This document shows positions 49,429 to 60,510 of a DNA stretch of 64,000 nt, in pieces. Location: positions 53,290,329 to 53,354,328 of the forward strand of contig OW028573.1 of assembly GCA_932294295.1 (NCBI GenBank). Reading direction: 5' to 3'. How positions within the stretch are numbered: the stretch's first letter is position 1; every line of letters begins with the position of its first letter. Made by a program: the position numbers and the translations under genes. The DNA is from Alitta virens. Lineage: Eukaryota > Annelida > Polychaeta > Phyllodocida > Nereididae. The notes under the pieces were generated by a model. It had not been told where the DNA came from. It did no database searches and saw nothing but the letters and a program-made list of their open reading frames with translations.

Positions 49429-50116
49429 AGCAAGGAGGGGGATAGCTCGGTTTCAAATAATAGTCCAATTCTGTCAAAACGGTTTGGGGTACAGCTGTAA
49501 ATTGCTCACCATTAGAACCGTAATACAAACGCGCAACTAACAAACCAAATTTTACGAAGATCCGACTAGTAGAAGCCGAGAAAAGTTTGATTATAGTACA
49601 AATTCAAGCCTGTTAAGTTTTTGACGTCGTACAAATCGTCAACAGGATCGCCTAAAACGCCTAAAGCCCCCCTCTCACATAGCCGATTTTGCCGTAGTGA
49701 AGCCGTAGTATGACGTAACGGTTACGCAACGCGATTCTCGGCTCCAACCCGACGGTTTCCCGTGGATACCCGGCGATACCTGTCGAGTCAGTCCTGGGAC
49801 TCGTGGCCATGTTGGGATACCCAGCGCCGGTAGCCGGAAATTCAATGCGTGCATTGAATTCCCGTGGAAAAATCGTGTGTGTCCAAAAGTGAACAGTTAC
49901 TCCTACAGTTACCCCTTGAAGTCGTCGAGTCACCCCTGGAGGCCGTCGAGTCACTCGACGACTTGGACAGGTTTCCAGTCGCTAATTTTAGGCGTAGTGA
50001 ACACGACGGCTTGTTCCGGGCTAGTAAGAGTTACTCGACGAGTAGAAGGAGTAACCCGCCGAGTTGTAGGAGTAACTCGCCGACTGCTACCATCGTCAGC
50101 GTAGGCAGGGAGGGGG

Positions 50117-51765
50117 TTGTATATATTTTAAAAGGCTGCTGCTCCCCTAATATTACGCCGATTTTTGTCAAATAAAAGTGAATTGTAGTATAGTTCATAC
50201 TGATTCCATAAGTGTTTTCGGATTGAAAATAGACCAAATATTAAGCGAGATATTCGTATGAGAAGGCAGTTGTCTGGCGGCGGCTGCTGCTCCATTAATA
50301 TTAATCCGATTTTCGTCAAATAAATATTGAATTATAGAAGAGTTCATACTAATTCCACACAGATTTTCAGATTGAAAATAGACCAAATATTAAGCGAGAT
50401 TTTCATCTGAGAATGCAGTTCTCTGGCGGCAGCAAGGTGCTCTATGTATGTTTGGTCATGACTTGAATGATGTGGTCAATATTTTTGACCATGATATATA
50501 CATTGTTTGGATGAGCTTTATTGCAATTAATTTCTACTCATTCTGCCAACTGGCCAATGGGAAGGACTTTTCCTTTGGTTTTGTAAAGTCAATTAACCTA
50601 TATATGTAATAGCAATCTGCCTTGACCGTTGTGTCAATTGCTATTAGCATTTTGAATAACACAAAGAATGGGGTAAATCATGCTTTTTCATCATTGATCA
50701 CAAGCATGAATTGAAATCATTGATCACAAGCATGAATTGAAATTCTGAATAGACCGTTATGTCAATTGCTATTAGCATTTTGAATAATACAAAGAATGGG
50801 GTAAGTCATGCTTTTTCATCATTGATCACAAGCATTAATTGAAATTCTGAATTTCAACTGATTCCTGTTTATTATGCATATTAAAGAGGGAGATTGTTTT
50901 GATCTTGGATGGAACATGCAATATCAATTTTAATTCCAGTTGGATTATATTCAGTAACAACAACAAGAACGAAATATTGATAATTTATATAAAATGAAAT
51001 AAATATCTAAAATGATTACTCTAAACTAGAGTATATCTATCTATAGATAGTTGGTATAGCTCCATAGACATCTTTATCAAGTCGAAATTTTATTGGCAAC
51101 AAGCCAATAAACATTGTTTTATTTTCGTTTTTTATTGATTACGAATCAATGAATTATTGATAGTAACATATTATTAGGTGAAGATCTTATAACTATCTGT
51201 CTATCTACATATCTACATATCTATACTCTATGAGGTATTACTAACTTTATTAACAAGAATATTATTGTTTGTTTGTATATTACATTAATTTTCCCCATCT
51301 TAACTATTATATAAATTCTACACATTTCCCTGAATAATTCAGTCTTTATTTGACGAAAATCGAATATGTAGATAGACACATAGTTTAGAGAGACAAATAG
51401 ATTTATATGATTATTATATAAAATAGAATATCTAGCTTAATATTTGGTCTATATAAGTACATAAAAGATAGCAAATAAAATCACAGATCAAATAACAAAT
51501 ACTAATTACAATATCAATATTAGAATAATATTAGGGGAGCAGCAGCCTGATACAGTTCCGGCGCGGACATCTGCGAGAGCACCACGGTTTGCCTCCGCCA
51601 ACCTAGCTACCTTCTCAGACAAATAACTGGCTTAATATTTGGTATATTTTCGATCCGAAAACACGTATGGAATCAATATAAACTATACTACAATTCAGTC
51701 TTTGTTTAACGAAAATCGAACTAATATTAGAGGAGCAGCAGCCTTTTAAAGTATATACAACCCCC
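50117..51765. mobile_element. Inverted-repeat cargo element B, copy 1
   Basis: Ends TTTTAAAAGGCTGCTGCTCC (left) and GGAGCAGCAGCCTTTTAAAG (right). At the left, two about 150-bp units (50132-50283, 50284-50434) run in tandem, each with CCGATTTTYGTCAAATAAA, TTCATACT.ATTCCA, AGACCAAATATTAAGCGAGA and TCTGGCGGC. Inverted units lie at 51530-51745. The AT-rich interior is non-coding. The flanks are themselves inverted (CCGCCGAGTTGTAGGAGTAA at 50057 against 51800-51830). A second copy sits in the neighbouring Harbinger, and a lone end is at 60940. Confidence 0.75.
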
Positions 51766-52331
51766 CCTCCCTGCCTACGCTGATGCTGACGCTGATAGCA
51801 GTCGGCGAGTTACTACTACAACTCGGCGGGTTAAGCCCCTGTCATACTGGGCAATTTAGCCGTAGTGAACCCGTAGTATTACGTAATTGTTACGCAATGT
51901 GCTACCTGGCTCCAAACCGGCGGCTCCAAAACGGCCACCTGTGGATACCCGGGGATACCCGGCAAGCACCCGTGGGACCCTTGGCCAAGCCGGGAAACCC
52001 GGCCCCAGTAGCCGGTTGTGCCATGCTTGCGTGGAAGCCTGCGGGTGAAGCGTAGAAGCCAGCGGATGACCCGTAGAAGCCGACTGGTGACCCGTAGAAC
52101 CCGGCGAATTATCCGTCCCTAATTTCAACCCTTTAGTAAAGCCGGCGGCTTGTTGAGGGGTTCTACGGGTAACCCGTGGAAGCCGCCGGGCCCCCGTGGA
52201 AGCCGCCGCGGCTTTCAAGGGTAACCCGCCGGCTTGCAATCGTGTTTGCCCAGAGTCATCCTGTGTGGATCCAATACGATGCAATGAGCTGGGTTTATTA
52301 TGTCATCACAGTGGGGTACGCTATCCAGGCA

Positions 52332-52340
52332 GTATATAAA
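52332..52340 (+). promoter_or_regulatory. TATA box of the MADF gene
   Basis: GTATATAAAG lies about 98 bp upstream of the ATG at 52429, with TCATTC about 30 bp downstream as a plausible start of transcription. Confidence 0.6.
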
Positions 52341-52428
52341 GATTGACCAGTGGCTATCAGATCATTCAGCATCTTGCTACCATTTTGAGAAGACCAAGAA
52401 TACACCGCTCCAGAAAATATATTTTATC

Positions 52429-53993
52429 ATGCCGATAAAAAAGTTTACTGCACCAAGGACCAGGACAACTGCAGTTCCTGCTGAGGATACAGAAAAATCG
52501 CTTTCTTCACATCAACCCAGCGATGATGAAGTATCTGCTTCATCAAAGAAGACTAAGAAGAGTGCTCTTCCTGTGAAGGAGAAGATGGCGAAGGAGTCTG
52601 CACCTGCCAAGCGGACTGTACATGCCAAGGGATCTAAGAAGAGACGCAGAATTGCCACGAGGTCATCCTCAGATGCTGCCAGCACGGATGAGTCCCAGAA
52701 GTCCACTGCTGCTCCTCTTCTGCGTCTTCGTGCTCCTGCGCCTGCACCTGCTCCTGCTCCTGTGCCTGCACCTTCTCCTGTGCCTGCTCGTTCTCCTGAC
52801 GATTCACCTGCTCGCTCTGCAGGTCCTTCATCACCTGTTCCCTCAGTTAGAGGAAATGAGCCTCGGAAGAAGCAGGATAAGCTCTTCCTGCCACACGAGG
52901 ATGAACAAGAAGTTGCGGATTGGTACCGGGACCACCCAATATTTTATGACCGGACCCTAACGGATTATAAGGACTCAGGCAAGAAGACGGCCCTCCTTAA
53001 TGCAATGGCTGCCAAATTGAGTGTCCCCTGCACCGGTTTGCAACTGAGGACCTGGCTGGAATCCATCAGGACTAGTGCCGGCAAACTGATGAAACAGGGG
53101 CCATCCGGAACTGCCAAGAGAAATCCCACAGAGAAAGAACAGTGGATATGTGCCAACTTCGGATTTCTAGTTGACCATATTACCAGAATTCCCAGTCAGC
53201 AAGGGAGCAATGTTCTTGCAAAGAGACTTGGAAAGAACAACAGCAGCAGTGCTGCAGAAGAATCCGGGCCCCAGGAGATTTCTGATGACCCGGATATTTC
53301 TATGGATACCCCCCGGCTCCTGTCAAGCGTTCCAAGGGCAACCCCTTCAAGAAGCGTAGACAGGAACCCCAGCAGCAACCCCACCAGCAAAGACGAATGG
53401 ATGAACTGATGGATTTGGCCAGGAGCTCAACGGGTGCCCTGCAGGCATCCATTCATCAAATGGCTGCTGCTGCTGCTCCTCCTCCTCCTCCTACTCCTCC
53501 TCCTCCTCCTCCTCCTCCTCCAGCTGATCTCAACGAAAGGAGAATCCGGGCGATGGGTGATTACATCGTGGCGGAGTGCTTGATGATGGACCCGGAAACA
53601 TTTGATGAATTCCATTCGCAACTGATGCCTATGATTTTTCAATTGAAAGGAAACATTATGAGGACAAAAAGGCAGCAACAGCAACCCCAGCAGCAGCACC
53701 AGCAGCAACCCCAGCAGCAGTAGCAGCAGCAGCAGCACCACCAGCCGCAGCACCAGCCGCAGCACCAGCCGCAGCACCAGCCGCAGCACCAGCAGCACTT
53801 CTTCGCTTCTCCTCCTCCTCCTCCTCCTCCTGGGCTTCAGTACACGACCATCCTGAGTCCAGAAAAGAATTGGCCACCTGCAACTGCAGCTGGACCTTCT
53901 TCATTGCCTCCTTCTGGCCCTCCGTCGATGATTTCCGACATGCCAGCCAGTAGCTCAACACCACTGAATATGAGCCAGTATCTGAACTTGTAG
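52429..53993 (+). pseudogene. MADF/Myb-like Harbinger DNA-binding protein, two lesions
   Basis: The start is MPIKKFTAPRTR, chosen for its position after the TATA box with A at -3; the frame is open further 5'. Lys/Ser-rich basic N-terminus (KKTKKSALPVKEK, KKRRR), then a Pro-Ala repeat (APAPAPAPVPAP) near 105-125. The MADF domain spans about 150-255 (LFLPHEDEQEVADWYRDHP, FYDRTLTDYKD, LRTWLESIRTSAGKLM, GPSGTAKRNPTEKEQW). The frame then breaks at the C6 run 53309-53314: one more C restores PFKKRRQEPQQQ and MDELMDLARSSTGALQ. A TAG at 53721-53723 within a Gln tract is the second lesion; the same frame continues to GLQYTTILSP and SQYLNL before TAG at 53991. In the family it binds subterminal sites and imports the transposase. 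The frameshift is in a homopolymer and could be a sequence error. Confidence 0.88.
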
Positions 53994-53997
53994 ATAA

Positions 53998-54071
53998 CCC
54001 CGGCCTTTATCAAGGCCAAACAACCCCGGCCTTTTTCAAGGCCAAACAACCCCGGCCTTTTTCAAGGCCAC
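53998..54071. repeat. Three GGCCTTTWTCAAGGCC hairpin units
   Basis: A 27-bp unit (AACCCCGGCCTTTTTCAAGG...) repeats three times just past the MADF stop. The inverse unit occurs once at 54897-54918, next to the transposase stop. Each unit is a stable stem, so it may act at both 3' ends. Confidence 0.85.
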
Positions 54072-54311
54072 CAAATTCTCCCAAAATAGCACGCTTTGTA
54101 CACATATTTGTGTTAACAATCAATCAAAAAGAAAGTTCCAAAACCCTCCAAACTTTTCTCTATCTTTGTCCAAGAAAGAATAATATTTTAGTCCAAAATC
54201 AATTTCTTCACATCAAGTAACTTGTTCATATTTCCTTTTGATTAGATCACAATATTTCTTTATTATACACTTGAACTATCTTTCAGGAAATTGCTTATTA
54301 TCACACTTTAC

Positions 54312-54718
54312 TAAAGTTTTCATATTTCTTTAGCAAACAAAGTTGCAATTAACTTAAGTGTGGTGGTGTCAGGGTTACTAATATTTAGCAAAGAAGACAC
54401 AACTTTTTTGGTTCAGAAGTGCCGTAGTTGTGTCTTGTTCAGAAGTGCCATATTATTTTTTTTTGCTTCAGAACTGCCGTAGTTTTTTCTAGTATACTGC
54501 CATGAAAATGAAAATAATGAAAGTACGGCACTTCTGAACAAGAAACAACTACGGCACTTCTGAACAAAAAAAAAATATGGCACTTCTGAAAAAGAAACAA
54601 CTACGGCACTTCTGAACCAAAAAAAATTGTGTCTTCTTTGCTAAATATTAGTAACCCTGACACCACCACACTTAAGTTAATTGCAACTTTGTTTGCTAAA
54701 GAAATATGAAAACTTTAT
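54312..54718. repeat. Large palindrome between convergent transposon genes
   Basis: The left arm (TAAAGTTTTCATATTTC at 54312 onward) is the inverse of the right arm (GAAATATGAAAACTTTA ending 54718). Arms are about 175-185 bp and nearly perfect over the outer 95 bp. The inner part is a reiterated TTCAGAAGTGCCGTAGTT motif, with more copies at 54735-54805 and, in the deleted derivative, at 5680-5750. Confidence 0.9.
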
Positions 54719-54935
54719 TAAACCAAAAAAACAACAAATACGGCATTTCTGAACACGAAAAAACTACGGCACTTCTGAACAACCAACAACTACGGCACTT
54801 CTGAACCAATAAAATATTTTTCGTGGGTCAGACAGGAACTTTTTTTTTTTATTACACAAGAAGTGTACATGGTCTGCTTTTTTGGGAGGATTTTGTGGCC
54901 TTGAAAAAGGCCGGGGTTGTTTTGTGGTTTCTTTA

Positions 54936-56213
54936 TTATACCATGTCATCTTGCCATGGCACACTTCCTTCCTCTGAATTAACATAGTCTACCAGGTACT
55001 GCCGTTGACTCTTGGCTGCACCAGTCATTGAATGGCCTCTAGTGGGTGGTGGCATTTCATCAATTTCTCCAGCTGCCCTCCAAGTTCCTGGGGTGATTAG
55101 ATGTGTGACTGGATCTTCCTGGTCCACCATGTTGTTCTGGGCAGTTGGATACCTTACTCTCATCAGATTGTGGAGGCAGCAGCATGCAAGGACTATGGAT
55201 TTCACTGTCTTGGTCCTCTGTGGCATGGTAGTCAGGAGACACCTGAACCTTGCTGCAAGGATCCCAAATGCATTTTCCACAATTCTTCTTGCCCGGGAGA
55301 GTCGGTTATTGTATATCCTCTGCTCCTTGGTCATGTTTCTTAGGGGCAGTGGCTTCATCAGCCAGGTTTTCAAAGGAAAGGCATCTCCGACAATGAAGTA
55401 GGGAAGAGGTCTTTCACCAGGAACAATTGGTTCAGGTGGAGGTAACCCAAGGGTCCCTTCTTCAAGTGCTTCCCTCAGGACTGTCGTGCTAAAAACTCCT
55501 CAGTCCGATCCAGCTTCGTTAGCTCCACAGTCTACATTAAGGAACTTTTAGTCAGCATCCACAAGAGCCATGAGTACAATGGAGTGATATCCCTTGTAGT
55601 TGTAGTACACGGAACCACCTTTGGGAGGACATTCAATGGCCACATGCTTTCCATCAATGGCTCCAACACAATGAGGAAAGTTCCATCTCGAAAAGAATAG
55701 TTCAGCAACTTCTCTCCACTCTTCTGGAGTTGTGGGGCAGGCCAGGAGATCATCGGAATACTCTGCAATTATGGCTTCACAGACTTCTCAAATTATCAAG
55801 CTGATGGTGTTGTGGGCCACTCTAAAGCCATACATGAGGGACTTGTAGCTGTTTCCAGTTGCCAAATAGCGGAGGGTGATGGCAAGTCTGTGTCCTGGCT
55901 CCAAAGCTTTCCTCAAACGGGTGTTTTGTTTTCTAATCCTATGATCAATTTTGCCAACGAATTCTCGGAAAATGACTGGTTCCATTCTCTTAAAGTAGGT
56001 ATAACTTGCGGTGTCTTCATGGAGCAGGTCTCTCAGTAGATGCTCATAATATCCCATCTGAGGTCTTCTCAACAGCCAAGGCTTCACCAAAAACCTCCTC
56101 CTCCTCCTCCTCCTCCTCCTCCTCCTCCTCCTCCTCCTCCTCCTCCTGGCTTCCAGTTCTCTTTCTTCTTCTCTCTTCCTCTCCTCCTCCTTCTCCTCAG
56201 CTAGTGCTTCCAT
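54936..56213 (-). pseudogene. PIF/Harbinger DDE transposase (HARBI1-like), three stops
   Basis: One continuous frame of 425 codons from the first ATG (56213); the frame is open 18 codons upstream without ATG. A Glu-rich start (EEKEEERKREEE) leads to an 18-Arg tract encoded by (CTC)n at 56097-56147. A helix-turn-helix-like region follows (LAITLRYLATGNSYKSLMYG). The DDE_4 domain has GAIDGKHVAIECP (D187), FLNVDCGAN (D228), YFIVGDAFPL (D277) and RRIVENAFGILAARFR (E313). The triad is most likely D187, D277, E313. Stops interrupt it at 55788-55790 (TGA, after ISLII), 55548-55550 (TAA) and 55500-55502 (TGA); there are no frameshifts. Known relatives cut and paste at TWA targets with the MADF/Myb partner. 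This copy cannot make full-length protein unless these stops are errors. Confidence 0.92.
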
Positions 56214-56384
56214 ACAAGCAAGTTGTAAAATAAATGTATAATTGGCCTGAGCAGCTAGTAGTAGCAAGGCTCTATTTCATTGGGGTTGATGCATGTACAT
56301 GGTCTTTCCTCTTCAGCAGCCGGAGACAGAATGATGAAGAACAACAGATGCAGCCCCTATTTATTCATTTTTGGCAAATTCCAC

Positions 56385-56585
56385 GAGAGAGCCGCCGGGT
56401 TAACCCGTGGAAGCCGCCGGGTTACCCGTGGAAGCCGCCGGGCAACCTGTGGAAGCCGCCGGGTTGCCCGTGGAAGCCGCTGGGCTACCCCTGGAAGCCG
56501 TCAACTAATTTACCGTACCCGGCGGGTAACCCGTGGAGGCCGGCGGGTAACCCGTGGAAGCCGGCGGGAAACCCGTAGAACCCGG
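56385..56585. repeat. Harbinger subterminal array, GC-rich 21-22-bp units
   Basis: About nine units of the type GGGTTACCCGTGGAAGCCGC. The core CGGGTTACCCG is itself palindromic. Matching units in the other terminus (52000-52230) suggest binding sites for the MADF protein or transposase. Confidence 0.8.
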
Positions 56586-56714
56586 CGGGTGCTGCCCCGC
56601 CCCTTTTTGCCGCCAGAACCCGTCGCCAACCCGGCGGAAAAAGCTGTTACATAACCGTTATGTCACTCTACGGGTTCACTACAGCTAAAACAGCCCAGTG
56701 TGACAGGGGTTTTA

Positions 56715-56905
56715 CTCCTGGAAGCCGTCGAGTTACTCCTTCTACCCGTCAGCTTACTTCTAGTGACCCGTAGAACTCGCCGAGTCACCCGTAGAACCCG
56801 CTGATTCACCCGTAGAACCCGCCGATTCACCCGTAGAACCCGCAGATTCACCTATAGAACCCGCCGATTCACCCGTAGAACCCGCCGATTCACCCGGAGA
56901 ACCCT
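56715..56905. repeat. Outer Harbinger subterminal array, GATTCACCCGTAGAACCCGC units
   Basis: Seven 21-bp units differing from the inner element's array but homogeneous among themselves. Confidence 0.85.
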
Positions 56906-57329
56906 TTTTGCCACCAGAATCCGTCGCCATCCCGGCGAAAAAAAGCTGTTGCATAACCGTTATGTAATACTACGGGTTCACTACGGCAAAACCGGCTATG
57001 TCAGAGGGGGGCCTAAAGCCCCTGTCACACTAGGCTGTTTTAGCCATAGTGAACCCATAGAGTGACGTAACAGTTATGCAACACCTTTTTCCGCCGGGTT
57101 GGCGACAGATTCTGGTGGCAAAAAGGGGTGGGGCAGCACCCGCCGGGTTCTACGGGTTACCCGCCGGGTTCTACGGGTGACTAGGCGGGTTCTACGGGTG
57201 ACTAGGCGGGTTCTACGGGTGACTCAGCAGGTTCTACGGGTGACTCGGCGGGTTCTATGGGTTACTCGCCGAGTTGTAGGAGTAAGCCGGCGGGTAGTAG
57301 GAGTAACTCGACGGCTTCCAGGAGTATAC

Positions 57330-60300
57330 TTTAAAAGGCTGCTGCTCCCCTAATATTATTCCGATTTTAGTCAAATAAGACCTGATTGTAGTATAATTCA
57401 TACTGACTCCATAGGTGTTTTCGGATTGAAGATAGACCAAATATTAAGCGAGATATTCGTCTGAGAATACGGTTGTCTGGCGGCGGCTGCTGCTCCATTA
57501 ATATTAATCTGTCAAATAATATTGAATTATAGTAGAGTTCATACTAATTCCACACAGAATTTCAGATTGAAAATAGACCAAATATTAAGCGAGATATTTG
57601 TCTGAGAAGGCAAGGTGCTCTGTGTACACTCATGACTTGAATGGTGTGGTCAATAGTTTGACCATTATATATACATTGTTTGGATGAGCTTTATTGCAAT
57701 TATTTTCTACTCATTTTGAATAATACAAAGAATGGGGTAAATCATGCTTTTTCATCATTGATCACAAGCATTAATTGAAATCATTGATCACAAGCATGAA
57801 TTGAAATTCTGAATAGACCGTTATGTCAATTGCTATTAGCATTTTGAATAATACAAATGGGGTAAGTCATGCTTTTTTTATCATTGATCAAAAGCATTAA
57901 TTGAAATTCTGAATTTCAACTGATTCCTGTTTATCATGCATATTAAAGAGGGAGATTGTTTTGATCTTGGATGGAACATGCAATATCAATTTTAATTCCA
58001 GTTGGATTATTTTCAGTAACAACAACAAGAATGAAATATTGATAATTTATATAAAATGAAATAAATATCTAAAATGATTACTTTAAACTAGAGTATATCT
58101 ATCTATAGATAGTTGTTATAGCTCCATAGACATCTTTATTAAGTCGGAATTTTATTGGTAACAAGCCAACAAACATTGTTTTATTTTCGTTTTTTATTGA
58201 TTACGACTTAATGAATTATTGATAGTATTAGGTGAAGATCAATATAACTATCTGTATATCTACATATCTATACTCTATGAGGTATTACTAACTTTATTAA
58301 CAAGAATATTCTTGTTTGTGCCTAGTATAATTTTCCCCACCTTAACTATTATATAAATTCTACACATTTCCCTGAATAATTCAGTCTTTATTTGACGAAA
58401 ATCGGATATGTAGATAGACAGATAGTTTAGAGAGACAGATAGATTTATATGCTTATTATATAATATAGAATATCTAGCTAATATATATATATAGATTTTT
58501 TTTATTGACAGCAAAATATCAAATTGATACATGTGTCAGCATGACAAAATAATAAATGGCAAAAAAATAAAAATAAAAAAATAATAGAAATACATGGATC
58601 AACAGTTAAAATAATTAAATAAGTGGAGCTATATTATGACTAATATACTAATCAACTAATACTAATCAACACTACATAGTCTCTCTAAGAAATTCTAAAG
58701 CACCCAGAACTAAACAAATAATAGTAATAATACTGTTTAAGAAGCACCAACAATTTAGGTTCAATAACAATACTAGACACTAAGCATAAGATATATAGAT
58801 ATATATATACATGATGTACTCTTAACTGCTATCAACATGGTAAACAATATGAAGTGATATACAATATGAGATGGGAATGTTGACATACAATATGAAGTGA
58901 CATACAATAGTAGATATTTACAAATATACAAATGTACAAAGTCATACACACACGGAAGCAGTTTCGTCAATGTGCCGCCAGCCACTCAGTTCCAGGAGAC
59001 ATTAAGTTGCTATTTATATAAAACATTTATATTTTACTGTCTAATTTTAATGCTGCCTGTAGAAATTTACCAAGAGCAAAGTTAAGGTTAGTGTTCTTAG
59101 TTGTTAATATTTGTAAGAATTGTTCAGTTGGATCAAAAATAGTAAAGCCCTCAATGTATTTACAAGCAATGTGGAATAAGTTTAAGCGGATATCATTCCA
59201 TTTTTTACACCTCATTTAACAATGAAACTCATCTTCTACTTGGTTCAGATTGCATTTTTCACATATTCTTTCATCTGCAGGAACATAAGGACGTTTGTGT
59301 CTGCCTAATTCAATATTAAGGTTGTGTGAGCTTAGTCTAAAACGTGCTATATTACAATAGATGGATTTAGGTAGGGTATAATTCAGATAGGGCTCTATTC
59401 TAATATCATTCTTGAAGGTTTTGTATGTTCTGAGTTTTGGGTTTAGCATACTATCATTTATCTCAGTGAGCATCTTAGTATGAGCCTTTTCGAACAAGGA
59501 TAAAATTTGCTTGTTTATGCTGGAATTGTCAGAATCTGTACCTAGAGTTTCTGTGACTTTATAAAGTCTTGTAAGCCAGCAAGGAACACCTCTTTGATGT
59601 AACTTAGTCTGAATGTCATAACAGCTACGCAAGAGCAAGGGGCATGTATTTGACCTTAGCCTGCCTAGAAATTTGATTGCTGAAGCATGTTGTCTGACTA
59701 TCAGTGGAAATCTACCTGTATCAGCCAGAATGGCAAGTGTTGAAGTTTGACACCTAACAATATATATAAAAATATAATCATTGCCTGGTAATTACAATAA
59801 AATACATTGTTTTTAATTAATGAAAGCAATTACATCTTTTTGTAATTGTGAATGACAATCAAGACAATGTCATATTACTGTGACATCTTTGAACGAAATG
59901 ACAGGTCAAAGAACCCCAATTTAGGCAATTGACACATGTATTGAGCATTTGCTGTATTCTCTACACCCATTCTTTGTATCATTCAAAATGCTAATAGCAA
60001 TTGACATAACGGTCATGGCAGTTGGCAGAATGAGTAGAAATGAATTGCAATAAAGCTCATCCAAACAATGTATATATCATGGTCAAAAATATTGACCACA
60101 CCATTCAAGTCATGACCATACATAGAGCTCCTTGACCGCCGCCAGACAACTGCCTTCTCAGACGAATATCTCGCTTAATATTTGGTCCGAAAACATGTAT
60201 GGATTCAGTATGAACTCTACTATAATTCAGTCTTTATTTGACGAAAATCGGACTAATATTAAGGGAGCAGCAGCTTTTTAAAGAAGCGCTCAGCTCTGCC

Positions 60301-60510
60301 TGCATTGATACAGTCCGGGGGCGGACGCTTCAGGGAGCACCACTGTTTGCCGCCTACCTGCCTTCTCAGACATATATCTCGCTTAATATTTGGTCTATGT
60401 ATGATCATGTATGGAATCAGTATGAAATATACTACAATTCAGTCCTTATTTGACGAAAATCGGACTAATATTAGAGGAGCAGCAGCCTTTTAAAGTATAT
60501 AAAACCCCTC
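57330..60510. mobile_element. Inverted-repeat cargo element B, copy 2
   Basis: The left arm 57330-58490 is collinear with 50117-51420 of copy 1. The right arm at about 59760-60510 carries the inverse units (TCTCGCTTAATATTTGGTC, GACGAAAATCGGACTAATAT) twice. A LINE fragment (58493-59755) splits the interior. Each arm has two to three 150-bp units. No gene of its own. Confidence 0.75.
58493..59755 (-). pseudogene. 5'-truncated non-LTR retrotransposon 3' end inside cargo B
   Basis: The minus strand encodes about 140 residues ending EDEFHC and then a stop (59216): LRTYKTFKNDIRIEPYLNYT, ARFRLSSHNLNIELGRHKR, ADERICEKCNLNQVEDEFHC. The pattern FRLS.H.L.IE.GR...P...R.C..C....(V)EDE.H is a known C-terminal Cys-rich module of non-LTR retrotransposon proteins. 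More degenerate coding follows to about 59027. The tail at 58493-58510 reads TCAATAAAAAAAATC on the minus strand, next to (AT)n. Confidence 0.75.

Larger units (their letters stand above)
51834..56711. mobile_element. Two-gene PIF/Harbinger transposon, nearly intact
   Basis: TIRs AGCCCCTGTCATACTGGGC and GCCCAGTGTGACAGGGGTT are flanked by TTA on both sides (51831-51833, 56712-56714). It is 4878 bp long. It carries convergent MADF (+) and DDE transposase (-) genes, the standard two-gene content of autonomous Harbingers. Subterminal GC-rich units of the GGTTACCCGTGGAAGCCG type lie at both ends, and a long palindrome separates the genes. It inserted into one such subterminal unit of the outer element. 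Few disabling changes suggest a fairly recent insertion. Confidence 0.93.
49665..57013. mobile_element. Outer PIF/Harbinger element with cargo and a nested Harbinger
   Basis: Left end AGCCCCCCTCTCACATAGCC and right end GGCTATGTCAGAGGGGGGCC form terminal inverted repeats about 65 bp long, followed by shared GCCGTAGTGAASCCGTAGTA. TAA flanks both ends (49662-49664, 57014-57016). After removing the inner element (51834-56711) it is about 2.5 kb: GC-rich subterminal arrays around an inverted-repeat cargo at about 50117-51765. It has no gene of its own, so mobility would need a transposase in trans. Confidence 0.85.

Noticed and set aside
49098..49543. Frames encoding Thr-Leu-Pro and Leu-Arg-Cys repeats
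   Set aside because: They are translations of the 9-bp minisatellite, open in several frames because the unit length is a multiple of three.
52622..52960. 112-codon Leu-rich frame in the MADF gene
   Set aside because: Shadow of the Pro-Ala repeat region of the MADF protein in another frame.
55532..55768. 78-codon minus-strand frame
   Set aside because: Out of frame with the transposase, whose own frame runs through this stretch with recognisable DDE motifs.
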